Assembly: GCA_025934775.1 (NCBI GenBank)
Contig: JAICWO010000014.1
Span: forward strand, 78,213-142,212
Length of the DNA stretch: 64,000 nt
Direction of reading: 5' to 3'
Source of the DNA: Gemmatimonadaceae bacterium
GTDB lineage: Bacteria; Gemmatimonadota; Gemmatimonadetes; Gemmatimonadales; Gemmatimonadaceae
Below are positions 28,593-37,137 of the stretch, piece by piece. Each line of letters starts with the position of its first letter. Position 1 is the first letter of the stretch. The notes under the pieces are model-generated. The model was not told the origin of the DNA, did no database searches, and worked only from the letters and a program-made list of their open reading frames with translations. A program made the translations under genes and the position numbers.

Positions 28593-29299
28593 CGATAGAC
28601 CGATGGAGTGAACCGGAATTGCACCGGAAGAATGTCTTCGTTGAAGCTGCCGGGAAGCGCCCCGAACGATTTCGCGTTCGCCGCGGCTTCGACCGCCGCG
28701 AGCGCTGCCTGATCGAAATTCCAATTTCGAGACGACTCGGCGACCGCAATGCTGTTCGGATCCACGCTGCCGTCGCGCTTGATCACGAAACGAACAGTCG
28801 CCGTCAACGTGGCGCCCGTCGGCCGGAAGCGCAGCAGCACCTGCCGCGTGATGTTGTCGATGTACGGCTGATACGGGAACTCGACGCCGGGCGTGTGGAC
28901 GTTCGCGACGTCGGCGCCCTTCCCACCCGTTGGTCCGCCGCCGGCCACAGGCGCGGGCGCTTTCTCAGGCTTCTCCGGCGCAGCGACGGGAGTCGCTGCC
29001 TTTGGTGCGGCCCTGGTCTTCACCTTGGGCGGCGCAGGCGCCTTCGTGGCCGGAACTGATTTCGCCGGCGGCGGCGTGGGCGTCGTCTTCTCCACCGGCG
29101 GCGTGGGCGCGGGGCGATCCTGAACGACACCAACGGCGCGCTCGCCCGGCGGGGCGGCGAACAACTGCACGCGATAGATCGGCGCCTGCGGCGGAGGAGC
29201 CGGCGGACGCAACAGCAGAACCGCCGCGATCAGTCCGCCGTGCAGCACGACGGACACGACGATCGGCCCGCGGAGCCGGGGAGCCGAGAGTTCCGTCAC
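28589..29299 (-). CDS. TonB/TolA-like energy-transducing protein
   Basis: 236 residues. A single N-terminal membrane helix (about 11-31, GPIVVSVVLHGGLIAAVLLL) carries the Ser-x3-His pattern (S16, H20) needed for TonB/TolA coupling to the ExbB/D or TolQ/R motor. A Pro/Lys/Ala-rich spacer (about 55-135) spans the periplasm. The C-terminal domain has YIDNITRQVLLRFRPTGATL and VRFVIKRDGSVDPNSIAVAE. Because it lies between tolR and tolB it most likely fills the TolA role, although its C-terminal domain is short and TonB-like. TolA versus TonB is inferred from position only. Confidence 0.82.
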   Translation of the reverse strand: MTELSAPRLRGPIVVSVVLHGGLIAAVLLLRPPAPPPQAPIYRVQLFAAPPGERAVGVVQDRPAPTPPVEKTTPTPPPAKSVPATKAPAPPKVKTRAAPKAATPVAAPEKPEKAPAPVAGGGPTGGKGADVANVHTPGVEFPYQPYIDNITRQVLLRFRPTGATLTATVRFVIKRDGSVDPNSIAVAESSRNWNFDQAALAAVEAAANAKSFGALPGSFNEDILPVQFRFTPSVYR

Positions 29300-29713
29300 C
29301 TACCGCACGTCCTCCGGCTCCGTGACGAGCCCGACGTTCGTGACGCCGTCGGCGTTCATGATCCCGAGCACCTGAGCGAAGGTTCCATAGTCGACGTTTT
29401 TATCTGCTCGGAGATACACGCCGTTCCGCATTCGGTTCTGCGCCAGCGACGGGAACACCACGCGAAACTCGCGAAGTGTATAGTGCTGATCGTCGATCAC
29501 GACGTCGCCCGCGTGCGTGACGGAGACCGTCAGCTCGCCCTTGGACTCGAGCGGCTTCGACTGCGCTTGCGGCAGCGAGATGTCGATCCCGCCCTGCATC
29601 ATCGGCGCGGTGATCATGAAGATCACGAGCAGCAGCAGCATCACGTCGATCAGACTGACGACGTTCACGTCCGCGTTCAGCTCGTAGCGGTGCCGGCGCG
29701 CGCGCCTGGGCAT
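29300..29713 (-). CDS. tolR: TolR / ExbD-type motor subunit
   Basis: 137 residues. A short N-terminus is followed by one membrane helix (VNVVSLIDVMLLLLVIFMIT) with the essential membrane Asp at 23, then a small periplasmic domain ending near ADGVTNVGLVTEPE. The pair with the TolQ-like protein forms a proton-driven motor. TolR and ExbD cannot be separated by this alone; the location next to tolB and pal favours TolR. It starts one base before the TolQ-like stop region and directly precedes the TonB/TolA-like gene. Confidence 0.92.
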   Translation of the reverse strand: MPRRARRHRYELNADVNVVSLIDVMLLLLVIFMITAPMMQGGIDISLPQAQSKPLESKGELTVSVTHAGDVVIDDQHYTLREFRVVFPSLAQNRMRNGVYLRADKNVDYGTFAQVLGIMNADGVTNVGLVTEPEDVR

Positions 29714-29714
29714 G

Positions 29715-30470
29715 TCAGATCCGTCCTTCGCGCACGAGCAGCGCGATCACCGCCGTGCCGAAATTCTCCATCATCGCGTCGAAGCGATTGAGGCGGCTCG
29801 CGAAAATGTTGTAGCCGAACGTCGCCGGGATCGCGACGGCGAGCGCCGCCGCGGTCGCCGTGAGCGCCTCTCCCACGCCGGGGGCAACCGCGGCGAGATT
29901 CCCGGAGCCCTTCGTCGCGATTCCCAGAAATGCCTCGATCACGCCGAGCACTGTACCGAGCAGCCCGATGAGCGGGCTCACCGAGCCGATGGTCGCGAGC
30001 CATGGGAGAAAGCGTCCGATGCGGTCGCGCTCCGTCGACGCTTCGGTGTCGAGCAGCAGGTGCAGCGTCTCGATCTGTGAGCCGCTGAGCGTTGCCGCCG
30101 CCGGCGTCTGGGTCGTTCCGGTGATCGACAGCTCGCGAACCTGTTGGTTGGCGACGCGCGCATCGCCGACGAAGTGCATCGCGCGAAGAAAGAGCCGCGC
30201 GAGCGCGTTGGGCGGCGCGCGCTTGGCAAGCGCTCCCGCTTCGTCCAGCCGCGACGCGCGATCGAACTCCCGCGAGAATTTCAGCGACGCCGACGACGCC
30301 TTCGAGAGCGCGCGCCACACCGCAAAAATGATGGCCCAGCTCAAGAGCGAGAGAAACGCGAGCAGGATGAGCACGAATTTCGTGATCATCGACGCGCCGA
30401 GAATGAGATCGATTGGATTCGTCGGCACCGAGCCGTGGAGCGCCTGCAGGGCGAAGAAAGCGACGTGCAC
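29715..30470 (-). CDS. tolQ: TolQ / ExbB-type motor subunit
   Basis: Proton channel subunit of the Tol motor. I start it at a GTG at 30470, 12 bases after the epimerase stop, giving 251 residues; the exact start is uncertain because an in-frame CTG lies at 30485. Three hydrophobic segments are visible: ILLAFLSLLSWAIIFAVW, GSVSPLIGLLGTVLGVIEAF and GVGEALTATAAALAVAIPA. The last two are the typical ExbB/TolQ signatures, with PLIGLLGTVLG and EALTATAAALAVAIPATF. ExbB versus TolQ is set by the tol context. Confidence 0.9.
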   Translation of the reverse strand: MHVAFFALQALHGSVPTNPIDLILGASMITKFVLILLAFLSLLSWAIIFAVWRALSKASSASLKFSREFDRASRLDEAGALAKRAPPNALARLFLRAMHFVGDARVANQQVRELSITGTTQTPAAATLSGSQIETLHLLLDTEASTERDRIGRFLPWLATIGSVSPLIGLLGTVLGVIEAFLGIATKGSGNLAAVAPGVGEALTATAAALAVAIPATFGYNIFASRLNRFDAMMENFGTAVIALLVREGRI

Positions 30471-30481
30471 GTGTGGTGTGG

Positions 30482-31462
30482 TCAGAGTCGAGATGCGGCG
30501 GTGGAGTTCGCGCGAGCGGCAAACCAGCGAAAGGTTTCGGCCAAACCGTCCGCTAACGAGACGCGCGGAGCCCACTCGAGGACACGCCGCGCGCGTTCGA
30601 TGATGATCGACGAATGCTGCGGCTCGCCCGGGCGCTTGGGCGCGAACTCGATCGGCGTGTCCACGGCGGCTGCGGCGAGCAGCGCGTTCGCCAGCTCGAG
30701 CACCGGCGTGCCGACCCCTGTGCCGACGTTGAACGCCCGCTCGTCAACGCGGACGCCGAGTGACAGCGGCATCGTCGCGGCGCGCCACGTGGCCTCGGCG
30801 ACGTCGCTCACGTGCACGTAGTCGCGCGTCTGGAGACCGTCGCCGAACACGGTGAGCGGCCGCCCTTCGAGGATGCGGCCGCAGAAGATCGCGACGACGC
30901 CGGCCTCGCCATGTGGATCCTGCCGCGGGCCGTACACGTTGCCGAAGCGCAGCGACACCGTGTCGAGGCCGTGGATGCGCGCGAAGTAGCTGAGATAGTA
31001 CTCGGCCGCGAGCTTCGCGATCGCGTACGGCGAGTCGGGTTCCTTGGGCGTGGTCTCGACGTTCGGCGGCGTCGCGAGCTCGCCGTACAACACGCCGCCC
31101 GTCGACGAGAACACGACGCGCGTCCGCTTCGCGTGCGTGCTGTGTCGCACCGCCTCGAGCAATCCGAGCGTCGCGACGATGTTGACGCCGGCATCGAGCA
31201 CGGGATCGGCGACGCTGCGGCGCACATCCATCTGCGCGGCGAGGTGCACGATCGCGTCGAAGCCACCCGTCGCGACGATGCGCACCGCGTCCGGCGCACG
31301 CACGTCGAACTGATGAAACCGCGCCGCGGCCGGGACGTTCTCCCGCTTGCCGGTCGAGAGATCGTCGATGATTTCGACATCCCATCCGCGCTCGAGGAAC
31401 CGGTCGACGACGTGCGAGCCGATGAAGCCGGCGCCGCCCGTGATGAGAACGCGGCCGCTCAT
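30482..31462 (-). CDS. NAD-dependent sugar epimerase, UDP-glucose 4-epimerase family
   Basis: 326-residue extended short-chain dehydrogenase. The N-terminal glycine-rich NAD motif is VLITGGAGFIGSHVVDRFLE. A Ser-x-Tyr-x3-Lys type active site appears as SPYAIAKLAAEYYL, and the sugar-binding segments are LRFGNVYGPRQDPHGEAGVV and TVFGDGLQTRDYVHVSDVAE. The substrate could be UDP-glucose or an N-acetyl sugar; the protein is GalE-like but I do not assign a symbol. Its ATG overlaps the hemA side by 4 bases, and the TolQ-like gene follows it, an odd insertion in a Tol operon. Confidence 0.88.
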   Translation of the reverse strand: MSGRVLITGGAGFIGSHVVDRFLERGWDVEIIDDLSTGKRENVPAAARFHQFDVRAPDAVRIVATGGFDAIVHLAAQMDVRRSVADPVLDAGVNIVATLGLLEAVRHSTHAKRTRVVFSSTGGVLYGELATPPNVETTPKEPDSPYAIAKLAAEYYLSYFARIHGLDTVSLRFGNVYGPRQDPHGEAGVVAIFCGRILEGRPLTVFGDGLQTRDYVHVSDVAEATWRAATMPLSLGVRVDERAFNVGTGVGTPVLELANALLAAAAVDTPIEFAPKRPGEPQHSSIIIERARRVLEWAPRVSLADGLAETFRWFAARANSTAASRL

Positions 31463-32778
31463 TCCGCGCGATCGGAGTCCGCCGGCGACCGCGCCGCGGA
31501 CTCCGCCGACTCGCCGCCGGGATGCTCGTCCGGCGACTTGACGCCGAACAGGTACCGCGCCACGTCGACCACGCCGAGCCCGCGCCCGTTCGCCGCGGCC
31601 GCCCGCAGGCGGACGGTGGGCGAGTGTAAGAATTTATTCATTAAAGATTTAGAAAACTCCTCGAACGCCGCCCGCTCCGTCTCGGGCAGGTTCGGCAGCC
31701 GGCGCAGCGCCTGCGCCAGCTCGCGCGCGCGGAGCTCGTCCATGTGCGCGCGCACTTCCGTGAGCACCGGGACCGCGGCGAGGCCGGCCACCCACTCCCA
31801 ATACCGCGCCACCTCCTGCTCGATCAGCTCCGCCGCGCTCGGCAGCTCGGCGCGCCGGCGCTGGAGATTGGCGGAGACCACCGCCTGCAGATCGTCCAGG
31901 TTGTAGAGGAACACGTTGTCGAGCGCGCCCACGGACGGGTCGACGTCGCGCGGGAGCGCGATGTCGAGGATGCAGAGCGGCCGGTCGCCGCGCGCCGCGA
32001 GCGCCGGCTTGACGTGCTCCACGTGCACGATCGGCCGCGGCGACGCGGTCGAGCACACGAGCACATCGACGTTGGCGAGCGCCGACCAGCATTCGTCGTA
32101 GCCCATCGCCTGCGCGCCGTAGCGTGCGGCGACGTCCACGGCGCGGTCGAACGTACGGTTGGCGACGATCGACGTGCGCACGCCCTGGTCGCCCAAGCAC
32201 TCGAGCGCGAGCTCCGCCATCTCACCGGCGCCGAGCACCATGGCGCGCTTGCCCGCGAGCGACCCAAAAATCTGCTTCGCCAGCTGTACGGCCGCCGAGC
32301 TGACCGACGCCGCTCCGCGCGACACCGACGTTTCGTTGCGCACGCGCCCCGCGACCGACAGCGACGTCTGGAACAGGCGATTGAGAATCGGTCCGGAATA
32401 CCCTCGGCACTGCTCCCACGCGTCCCGAACCTGCCCGTGGATCTGCGCCTCGCCCAGGACCATCGAATCGAGGCCGCTCGCGACGCGGAAGAGGTGCCCA
32501 ACCGCCGTACGATCGCGGTGCACGTAGCCGAACGGTGACGCGTCTCGCCCGAGGCGCGCCGAGAGCGCGGACCAGACGATCGATGCGGGATCGGCCTCGC
32601 CATCGACGAGGTAGACTTCCGTGCGATTGCATGTCGAGAGCAGTACGGCTTCGCGCGCACCCGCCGTCTCGCGCAGCGCGCGGAGGGCGCTTTCGATCTC
32701 GCCCGGCTGGTACGCGACCTTTTCGCGGATCCCGAGCGAAGCGCCGCGATGATTGAGGCCGAGGACGGTCAGCGCCAT
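31459..32778 (-). CDS. hemA: Glutamyl-tRNA reductase
   Basis: First committed enzyme of C5 haem synthesis, reducing glutamyl-tRNA to glutamate-1-semialdehyde. 439 residues from the ATG at 32778 (MALTVLGLNHRGASLGIREK). The catalytic Cys50 is in LLSTCNRTEVYLV, and FRVASGLDSMVLGEAQIHGQ and the NADPH motif MVLGAGEMAELALECLG follow. ILDIALPRDVDP is also present. The frame upstream of the ATG runs antiphase through the ccsA gene and is not part of the protein. It shows a striking AT-rich codon patch at 31625-31660 (LMNKFLH). The gene follows the ccsA/hemX-like gene by 16 bases. Confidence 0.96.
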   Translation of the reverse strand: MALTVLGLNHRGASLGIREKVAYQPGEIESALRALRETAGAREAVLLSTCNRTEVYLVDGEADPASIVWSALSARLGRDASPFGYVHRDRTAVGHLFRVASGLDSMVLGEAQIHGQVRDAWEQCRGYSGPILNRLFQTSLSVAGRVRNETSVSRGAASVSSAAVQLAKQIFGSLAGKRAMVLGAGEMAELALECLGDQGVRTSIVANRTFDRAVDVAARYGAQAMGYDECWSALANVDVLVCSTASPRPIVHVEHVKPALAARGDRPLCILDIALPRDVDPSVGALDNVFLYNLDDLQAVVSANLQRRRAELPSAAELIEQEVARYWEWVAGLAAVPVLTEVRAHMDELRARELAQALRRLPNLPETERAAFEEFSKSLMNKFLHSPTVRLRAAAANGRGLGVVDVARYLFGVKSPDEHPGGESAESAARSPADSDRAE

Positions 32779-32794
32779 GCGGCGAGCCTCGCGC

Positions 32795-33601
32795 TCACAG
32801 GAACTGCCCCGTCGCCGGCGCGGCGACGCGGAACGCCACGTACAACACGAGCACGAGCACGAACGCGACGCTTGAATACTTGGCCGCGCGCTGCGCTTGC
32901 CATCCCCGCGCGAGCCGCCCGAGCGCGATGCACGTGACCGCGATCCACGCGCCGAAGCCCCAGACGAGCTGCGGCATGTTGAGCTCGTGATACTCCACCG
33001 AGTACGTGGAGGCGAGCACGACGCCGAGCGTGAGGCCAAGCCATCCCGCGATCGCCGCGAGATGATTCACGCGATCGAGGGTCGCGAGCGGCGGAAAGAC
33101 GCGGAAGATCATACCGAACCGCCGCGACTTGAGCTCGCGGTGTTGCACGAGGTACATCATGCCCGCGGCGGCCGCGGTGGCGAAGGCCGCGATTCCCACG
33201 AAGCTGAGCGCGATGTGCGAGAAGAGCCAGATACCGCGCATGCCTTCCGCGGAGCGGCCGGGCGTCATGCCGATGACGTTCGCGAAGATCGTCGGCACGG
33301 CGGCGAGCGGCGCGGCAACGAGCGTCAGGCTGACGTCGCGAGCGAGCGCCTCGACGATGAGCAGCGTGAGCGCCAGCGCGGCGCCGGCGAACGAGAGCGC
33401 CGGGCCGAGACCCGTGAGCGGCACGGCGTCGGCACGCATCGCGAACGCGACGATGGCCGAGACGTGCGCCGCGACGCCGATTCCAAGCACGGCGAGCACG
33501 GCGGCCACGGGTGCTCGCACCGGGCGCGCCAGCGGCGCGGCGGCAACAGCCGCCGCGCCGAGGTAGCAGGAGATGGCGATGAAGTGGGCGATCGCGATCA
33601 T
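32795..33601 (-). CDS. CcsA/HemX-type membrane protein
   Basis: 268-residue polytopic protein of the cytochrome c assembly (CcsA) family, with about eight hydrophobic segments. VPTIFANVIGMTPGRSAEGM and LFSHIALSFVGIAAFATAAA are family-typical, and NHLAAIAGWLGLTLGVVLAS is near the C-terminus. The short WGFGAW segment replaces the full Trp-rich haem loop, so HemX, a hemA-linked regulator, is as likely as a haem handler. Its position just upstream of hemA, 16 bases away, favours a HemX role. No symbol is given. Confidence 0.8.
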   Translation of the reverse strand: MIAIAHFIAISCYLGAAAVAAAPLARPVRAPVAAVLAVLGIGVAAHVSAIVAFAMRADAVPLTGLGPALSFAGAALALTLLIVEALARDVSLTLVAAPLAAVPTIFANVIGMTPGRSAEGMRGIWLFSHIALSFVGIAAFATAAAAGMMYLVQHRELKSRRFGMIFRVFPPLATLDRVNHLAAIAGWLGLTLGVVLASTYSVEYHELNMPQLVWGFGAWIAVTCIALGRLARGWQAQRAAKYSSVAFVLVLVLYVAFRVAAPATGQFL

Positions 33602-33635
33602 GGTCGACCGCCCAAATCTACTGAGGGATCAGAGC

Positions 33636-34751
33636 TTAGGGCATCTTCGCCGCGACGCGCGCGGCCGTCCCTTCCTCGAGTTTCGGCTGCGCCACCGAGG
33701 TGACGATCGCGCTGACGCCGTACGGCGTCACGCGCAACACCTGCGCACGGCCGAGCGGAACTTCCGGGATCGCGAACGACTCGCCCTCGGCGGCCCGTTC
33801 CCGCGGCTGATAGAACTCGATCTGGTCGCCAGTCGCGACGCTCCGCCCCGCAATGTCGAGGACGACGTAGCGCTGCATCGAAGGAAGCACCGGCTCGTTT
33901 TCGATCCAGCGAACCTTGCCGGACGCGCCGTTCGCGACGGCCACCGGCGAAGCCGCTCCGGCGACGCCAGTGTCGAGCGGAATCAGATGCTCGCCTTGCT
34001 GCATCTGGCCGAAGAGCGCAACCACTTTGCCCGTGGCCGCCTCGCCGTTCCTCGGCGCACGCGTCACTTCGATCACGCCGGTCGGAATCACGATCTGCCC
34101 AAAGCCTTCGATGAGCGGACCGAGGCGATAGCTCAAATACCGCTCGTGCTCGGGTGCCACCGCGCCAGCCGGCGGCGCGAAGAATACCGGGTCGTACAGA
34201 TTCAACCGCGAGCGATCCGCGGATGCGATACCGGGAACGTCGCCGCTCTCGATGATGTGCCCGGAATTGCGCGGGCCACCGCGGCGATCGACCCACGGCG
34301 AAGCGATGTACTCGCCGCGTCGAACGGTCGGCTGCGGCGCCGGCGTCGCGGCGAGCGGCGGTGGTGGTGCGGGCGTCGCGGGGGCGGGGCGCATCGCGGG
34401 CGCCGGGGCTGGCGCAGGCGCGACGGGCTCGGGCTCCGGCGGCGAAACGGCGACGATCTTCGCCGGCTCGCCCGGGAGCTTGAGCACCTCGCCCGGATAG
34501 ATCCAATGCGGATCCTCGATCACATCGGTGTTGAGGCGGTAGATCTCGGGCCACAGAAAGGGATCGCCGAGATAGGCGTGCGCGAGATCCCACAGCGTGT
34601 CGCCGCGCTTGACGACGTGCGTCTTTGGCGGCGATGCCGTGGGCTGCTGACTCACGACGACCTGCGAACGCGTCGCGGCGATCGCGACCGCAACGGCCAC
34701 GGCGCGCACTACGCGCCCGCGTTGAAGGCTGCGGACGGCCCGCACGAGCAT
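33636..34751 (-). CDS. Secreted LysM-domain protein
   Basis: 371 residues, function unknown. The signal region (about 1-35) is followed by one LysM domain at about 45-92 (HVVKRGDTLWDLAHAYLGDP, EDPHWIYPGEVLKLP). LysM domains bind peptidoglycan. A Pro/Ala-rich linker follows, and then a beta-rich C-terminal half (GEYIASPWVDRRGG, YLSYRLGPLIEGFGQIVIPT, GQMQQGEHLIPLD). It is first in the operon that runs to lptD, 34 bases before the ccsA-like gene. The domain assignment is sound; the role is not known. Confidence 0.82.
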   Translation of the reverse strand: MLVRAVRSLQRGRVVRAVAVAVAIAATRSQVVVSQQPTASPPKTHVVKRGDTLWDLAHAYLGDPFLWPEIYRLNTDVIEDPHWIYPGEVLKLPGEPAKIVAVSPPEPEPVAPAPAPAPAMRPAPATPAPPPPLAATPAPQPTVRRGEYIASPWVDRRGGPRNSGHIIESGDVPGIASADRSRLNLYDPVFFAPPAGAVAPEHERYLSYRLGPLIEGFGQIVIPTGVIEVTRAPRNGEAATGKVVALFGQMQQGEHLIPLDTGVAGAASPVAVANGASGKVRWIENEPVLPSMQRYVVLDIAGRSVATGDQIEFYQPRERAAEGESFAIPEVPLGRAQVLRVTPYGVSAIVTSVAQPKLEEGTAARVAAKMP

Positions 34752-34885
34752 AGCGTCGACTCCAGACGAGAAGAGAAAGACCTACAACATCGGCGGCGAA
34801 CGGTGCCGGCCTCTGCGTGGTGACGATTGGAGGCACGCGAGGGAAACGTGATCCACGACACGAACGTGCACTCCCTAAATGCAAG

Positions 34886-34914
34886 ACGGGCAAGCCCATC
34901 GAGGGCTTGCCCGT
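34886..34914 (-). terminator. Hairpin terminator after ssb
   Basis: Perfect 12-bp stem (34886-34897 with 34903-34914), loop of five, read on the minus strand 28 bases after the ssb stop. The downstream sequence has only a weak T-rich stretch, so efficiency is uncertain. It separates ssb from the LysM operon, whose own promoter should lie in the rest of the gap 34752-34885; I could not identify it. Confidence 0.65.
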
Positions 34915-34941
34915 TCCGGCGAGGATTCCGCGTCGCTGGAC

Positions 34942-35436
34942 TCAGAACGGCAGATCGTCGTCCTCTTCGTTCAAGGCGTTCGGGAAATCCTCGAAGTCTT
35001 CGCCACCGGCGGGCGCTTTGGCTTTGGTCGCCGGCGCCGGTGCGCGGCGCGCGCCGCTCTCACCGCCGTCGAAGTCGCCGCCGCCGCCCTTGCCGCCGCC
35101 GAGCATGATCAGCTCGCGCACGTTGATCTCGGTGCTGTAGCGCGTCTGACCATCCTTGTCCTGCCACTGGCGGTACTCGATCCGGCCTTCGACGTAGAGC
35201 TTGTCGCCCTTGTGGACGTACCGCTCCACGATGTCGGCGAGTTGAGAGCTCTTCGTGTTCCACACGACGCAACGATGCCACTCCGTCTTTTCCTGTTTGG
35301 AGCCCGACGCGTCGTTCCACGAACGGCTGGTCGCGAGCGAGAATGTCGCGACGCGGTTGCCGCCGGTGGTGGAGCGCACCTCGGGATCGTTGCCCAGGTT
35401 TCCGATCAGAGTGACTTTGTTCAAGCTACGGCTCAC
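34942..35436 (-). CDS. ssb: Single-stranded DNA-binding protein
   Basis: 164 residues with a standard OB fold (SLNKVTLIGNLGNDPEVRST, GDKLYVEGRIEYRQWQDKDG), a glycine-rich spacer and the conserved acidic tail ending DDDLPF that recruits partner proteins. The start is a GTG preceded by a perfect AGGAGG five bases upstream, among the best ribosome sites in the window. It ends at a hairpin and is followed by the LysM operon in the same direction. Confidence 0.98.
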   Translation of the reverse strand: MSRSLNKVTLIGNLGNDPEVRSTTGGNRVATFSLATSRSWNDASGSKQEKTEWHRCVVWNTKSSQLADIVERYVHKGDKLYVEGRIEYRQWQDKDGQTRYSTEINVRELIMLGGGKGGGGDFDGGESGARRAPAPATKAKAPAGGEDFEDFPNALNEEDDDLPF

Positions 35437-35555
35437 AGGTTCCTCCTGGCGAGAGAGTCGATGACCTCGCCGCTCACGGTATGATCCAGTCCCTGTCGAT
35501 GCGCAAGCAATTCAACGCACATCGACGATTTCCATTGCACAACTCCGAACGCCTC
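35437..35555 (-). other. Gap between rimI stop and ssb start
   Basis: 119 bases holding the ssb ribosome site (AGGAGG at about 35442-35447) and presumably its promoter. No clear -35/-10 pair was found. No ORF or RNA gene is visible. Confidence 0.4.
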
Positions 35556-36017
35556 TCACAAACCACCCACCTGCTTCAGCGTGCGCCGTAGCACGATGGC
35601 ATCTTCGGCCGGACGCCTGTAATACCCTCGCCGCCGTCCGACTTCCTCGAACCCACGCGAGCGGTAGAGCCGGCGAGCCCGCTCGTTCGAGTCCCGCACC
35701 TCCAAGTACACGTTCGCGATTCCGCGCGCCGCGGCCGTCTCGAGCGCCGCATCGAGCAGCCGAGCGCCGATGCCGCTTCCCCACCCCTCTGGCGCCACCG
35801 CGAGATTCGCGATCTCGCCTTCGTCGGCCACCAGCCAGGCCACAACATAACCCACGACGAGTCCGTCGTCACCGCGCGCCAGCACGAAGTGCACGGCCGG
35901 GTGCGCGTGTGCGTCTCGAAACGACTGCATCGACCATGGATCGCTGAAGGCCGCCCGTTCGATCGCGACGATTGCTTCGAGATCCTCCTCCTCCACCGGC
36001 TCGATCGAGATGTTCAT
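35556..36017 (-). CDS. rimI: Ribosomal-protein-alanine acetyltransferase (GNAT), RimI
   Basis: 153 residues from the ATG at 36017, which overlaps the tsaB stop (ATGA). The acetyl-CoA binding region VAPEGWGSGIGARLLDAALE is followed by LEVRDSNERARRLYRSRGFE, the GNAT signature typical of RimI. The adjacent tsaB-tsaE pair is the usual context for rimI. Frames that extend upstream are antiphase with tsaB. Confidence 0.9.
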   Translation of the reverse strand: MNISIEPVEEEDLEAIVAIERAAFSDPWSMQSFRDAHAHPAVHFVLARGDDGLVVGYVVAWLVADEGEIANLAVAPEGWGSGIGARLLDAALETAAARGIANVYLEVRDSNERARRLYRSRGFEEVGRRRGYYRRPAEDAIVLRRTLKQVGGL

Positions 36018-36679
36018 CCCGCCGGCAGTGGCTTCCCGTGTGTCGACTCCCATCGCACCTGCGCCTCGGCGAGTCGCCCGTACGACGGCTCCCAACTCGC
36101 GACGTCGACGGGACCGCGCGCCGCGAGCATGCGCTCGAGATGCACGACCGCGCTCGCGCGCGGTCGAGCGACGATCGAGTTCGGCGATCTCGTTGGGCTG
36201 ATGACATGCGCGCCGTAGCTCTCCGCGATGTGCGCCACCTCTTCCGCGTGGACGATCCGCGCCGGCTCCAGCTCGTCCGTCCGCCCGCTCGCGTCGCGAT
36301 CGTACAACGACACGTAGCATTCCCCGCGCAGCGCATCGATCGCGGCGAGATAACGGCCCTCCGGCACATCCGGCCCTCCGACGATGAGCGCCATCGACGG
36401 CACAGAGAAGAGCGGCCGGTGAGCGCCAGTCGCGATCCCTTTCGCGATCGCGCCCGCGATGCGGAGACTCGTGAAGCTGCCCGGGCCGGCTCCGCAGACG
36501 ATGCGATCGATCGCGTCCGTGGTGAGCCCTGCCTCGTCGAGGACATCCGCTACGGCGGGCATCAGTCGCTCATCGTGCAGCCCCTTCATCGCGACCGCCG
36601 ATTCCGCGACCACGCGGCCGTCGACGATCACGCACGCATCGCCTTCGTACGTCGACGCGTCGATCGCGAGCGTGATCAT
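36014..36679 (-). CDS. tsaB: tRNA t6A biosynthesis protein TsaB
   Basis: 221-residue partner in threonylcarbamoyl-adenosine synthesis. The start is ATG 36679, overlapping the tsaE stop by 4 bases. Visible features are ITLAIDASTYEGDACVIVDG, DRIVCGAGPGSFTSLRIAGA (the TsaB hallmark GPGSFT-x-RI) and VVHLERML. The gene has lost the ATPase residues typical of TsaD, as expected for TsaB. The longer frame up to 36829 is not supported. Confidence 0.93.
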   Translation of the reverse strand: MITLAIDASTYEGDACVIVDGRVVAESAVAMKGLHDERLMPAVADVLDEAGLTTDAIDRIVCGAGPGSFTSLRIAGAIAKGIATGAHRPLFSVPSMALIVGGPDVPEGRYLAAIDALRGECYVSLYDRDASGRTDELEPARIVHAEEVAHIAESYGAHVISPTRSPNSIVARPRASAVVHLERMLAARGPVDVASWEPSYGRLAEAQVRWESTHGKPLPAG

Positions 36680-37134
36680 ACGTGGCCGCCGGCGTACAAC
36701 AGCCGGCGATCCGGATCGTGCGGCAGATGCTGCAAGCTCATCGGCACGTGCAGATGCGGAATGCGATCGCCGGCGCGCTCCGGCCACTCGATGAGAATCA
36801 GCGCCTCTTCGGCCACGAGCTCGTCCCACCCCAGCTGCGTCAGGTCGTCAGGGCTCTCGAGTCGATAGAGATCGACGTGGTAGACCGGCGACTTGGGTGC
36901 ATCGTACCGATGCACGAGCGCGAACGTGGGACTCGTCACCTCGTCGGCAACGCCGTAGCCGCGACAGACTGCCTGCGCGAGCGTCGTCTTGCCGGCGCCA
37001 AGCTCGCCCGACATGGTGACGACGAGCGGCGGCAGCGCGACGCGGCCGAACCGTTCGCCCCAGGCAACGAGCTCCGACTGCGTCAACGCCAGATGCCCGT
37101 GCTCCGCCAACGGCGGGACGATCGGATCGTGCAT
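36676..37134 (-). CDS. tsaE: tRNA t6A biosynthesis ATPase TsaE
   Basis: 152 residues. The Walker A motif is GELGAGKT (43-50), followed by the TsaE-typical SPTFALVHRYDAP and YHVDLYRLESPDDLTQLGWDE, then LILIEWPERAG. Forms the TsaB/TsaD/TsaE complex. It overlaps tsaB by ATGA and lies 3 bases after the uvrB stop. tsaD is not in the window. Confidence 0.95.
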   Translation of the reverse strand: MHDPIVPPLAEHGHLALTQSELVAWGERFGRVALPPLVVTMSGELGAGKTTLAQAVCRGYGVADEVTSPTFALVHRYDAPKSPVYHVDLYRLESPDDLTQLGWDELVAEEALILIEWPERAGDRIPHLHVPMSLQHLPHDPDRRLLYAGGHV

Positions 37135-37137
37135 GGA

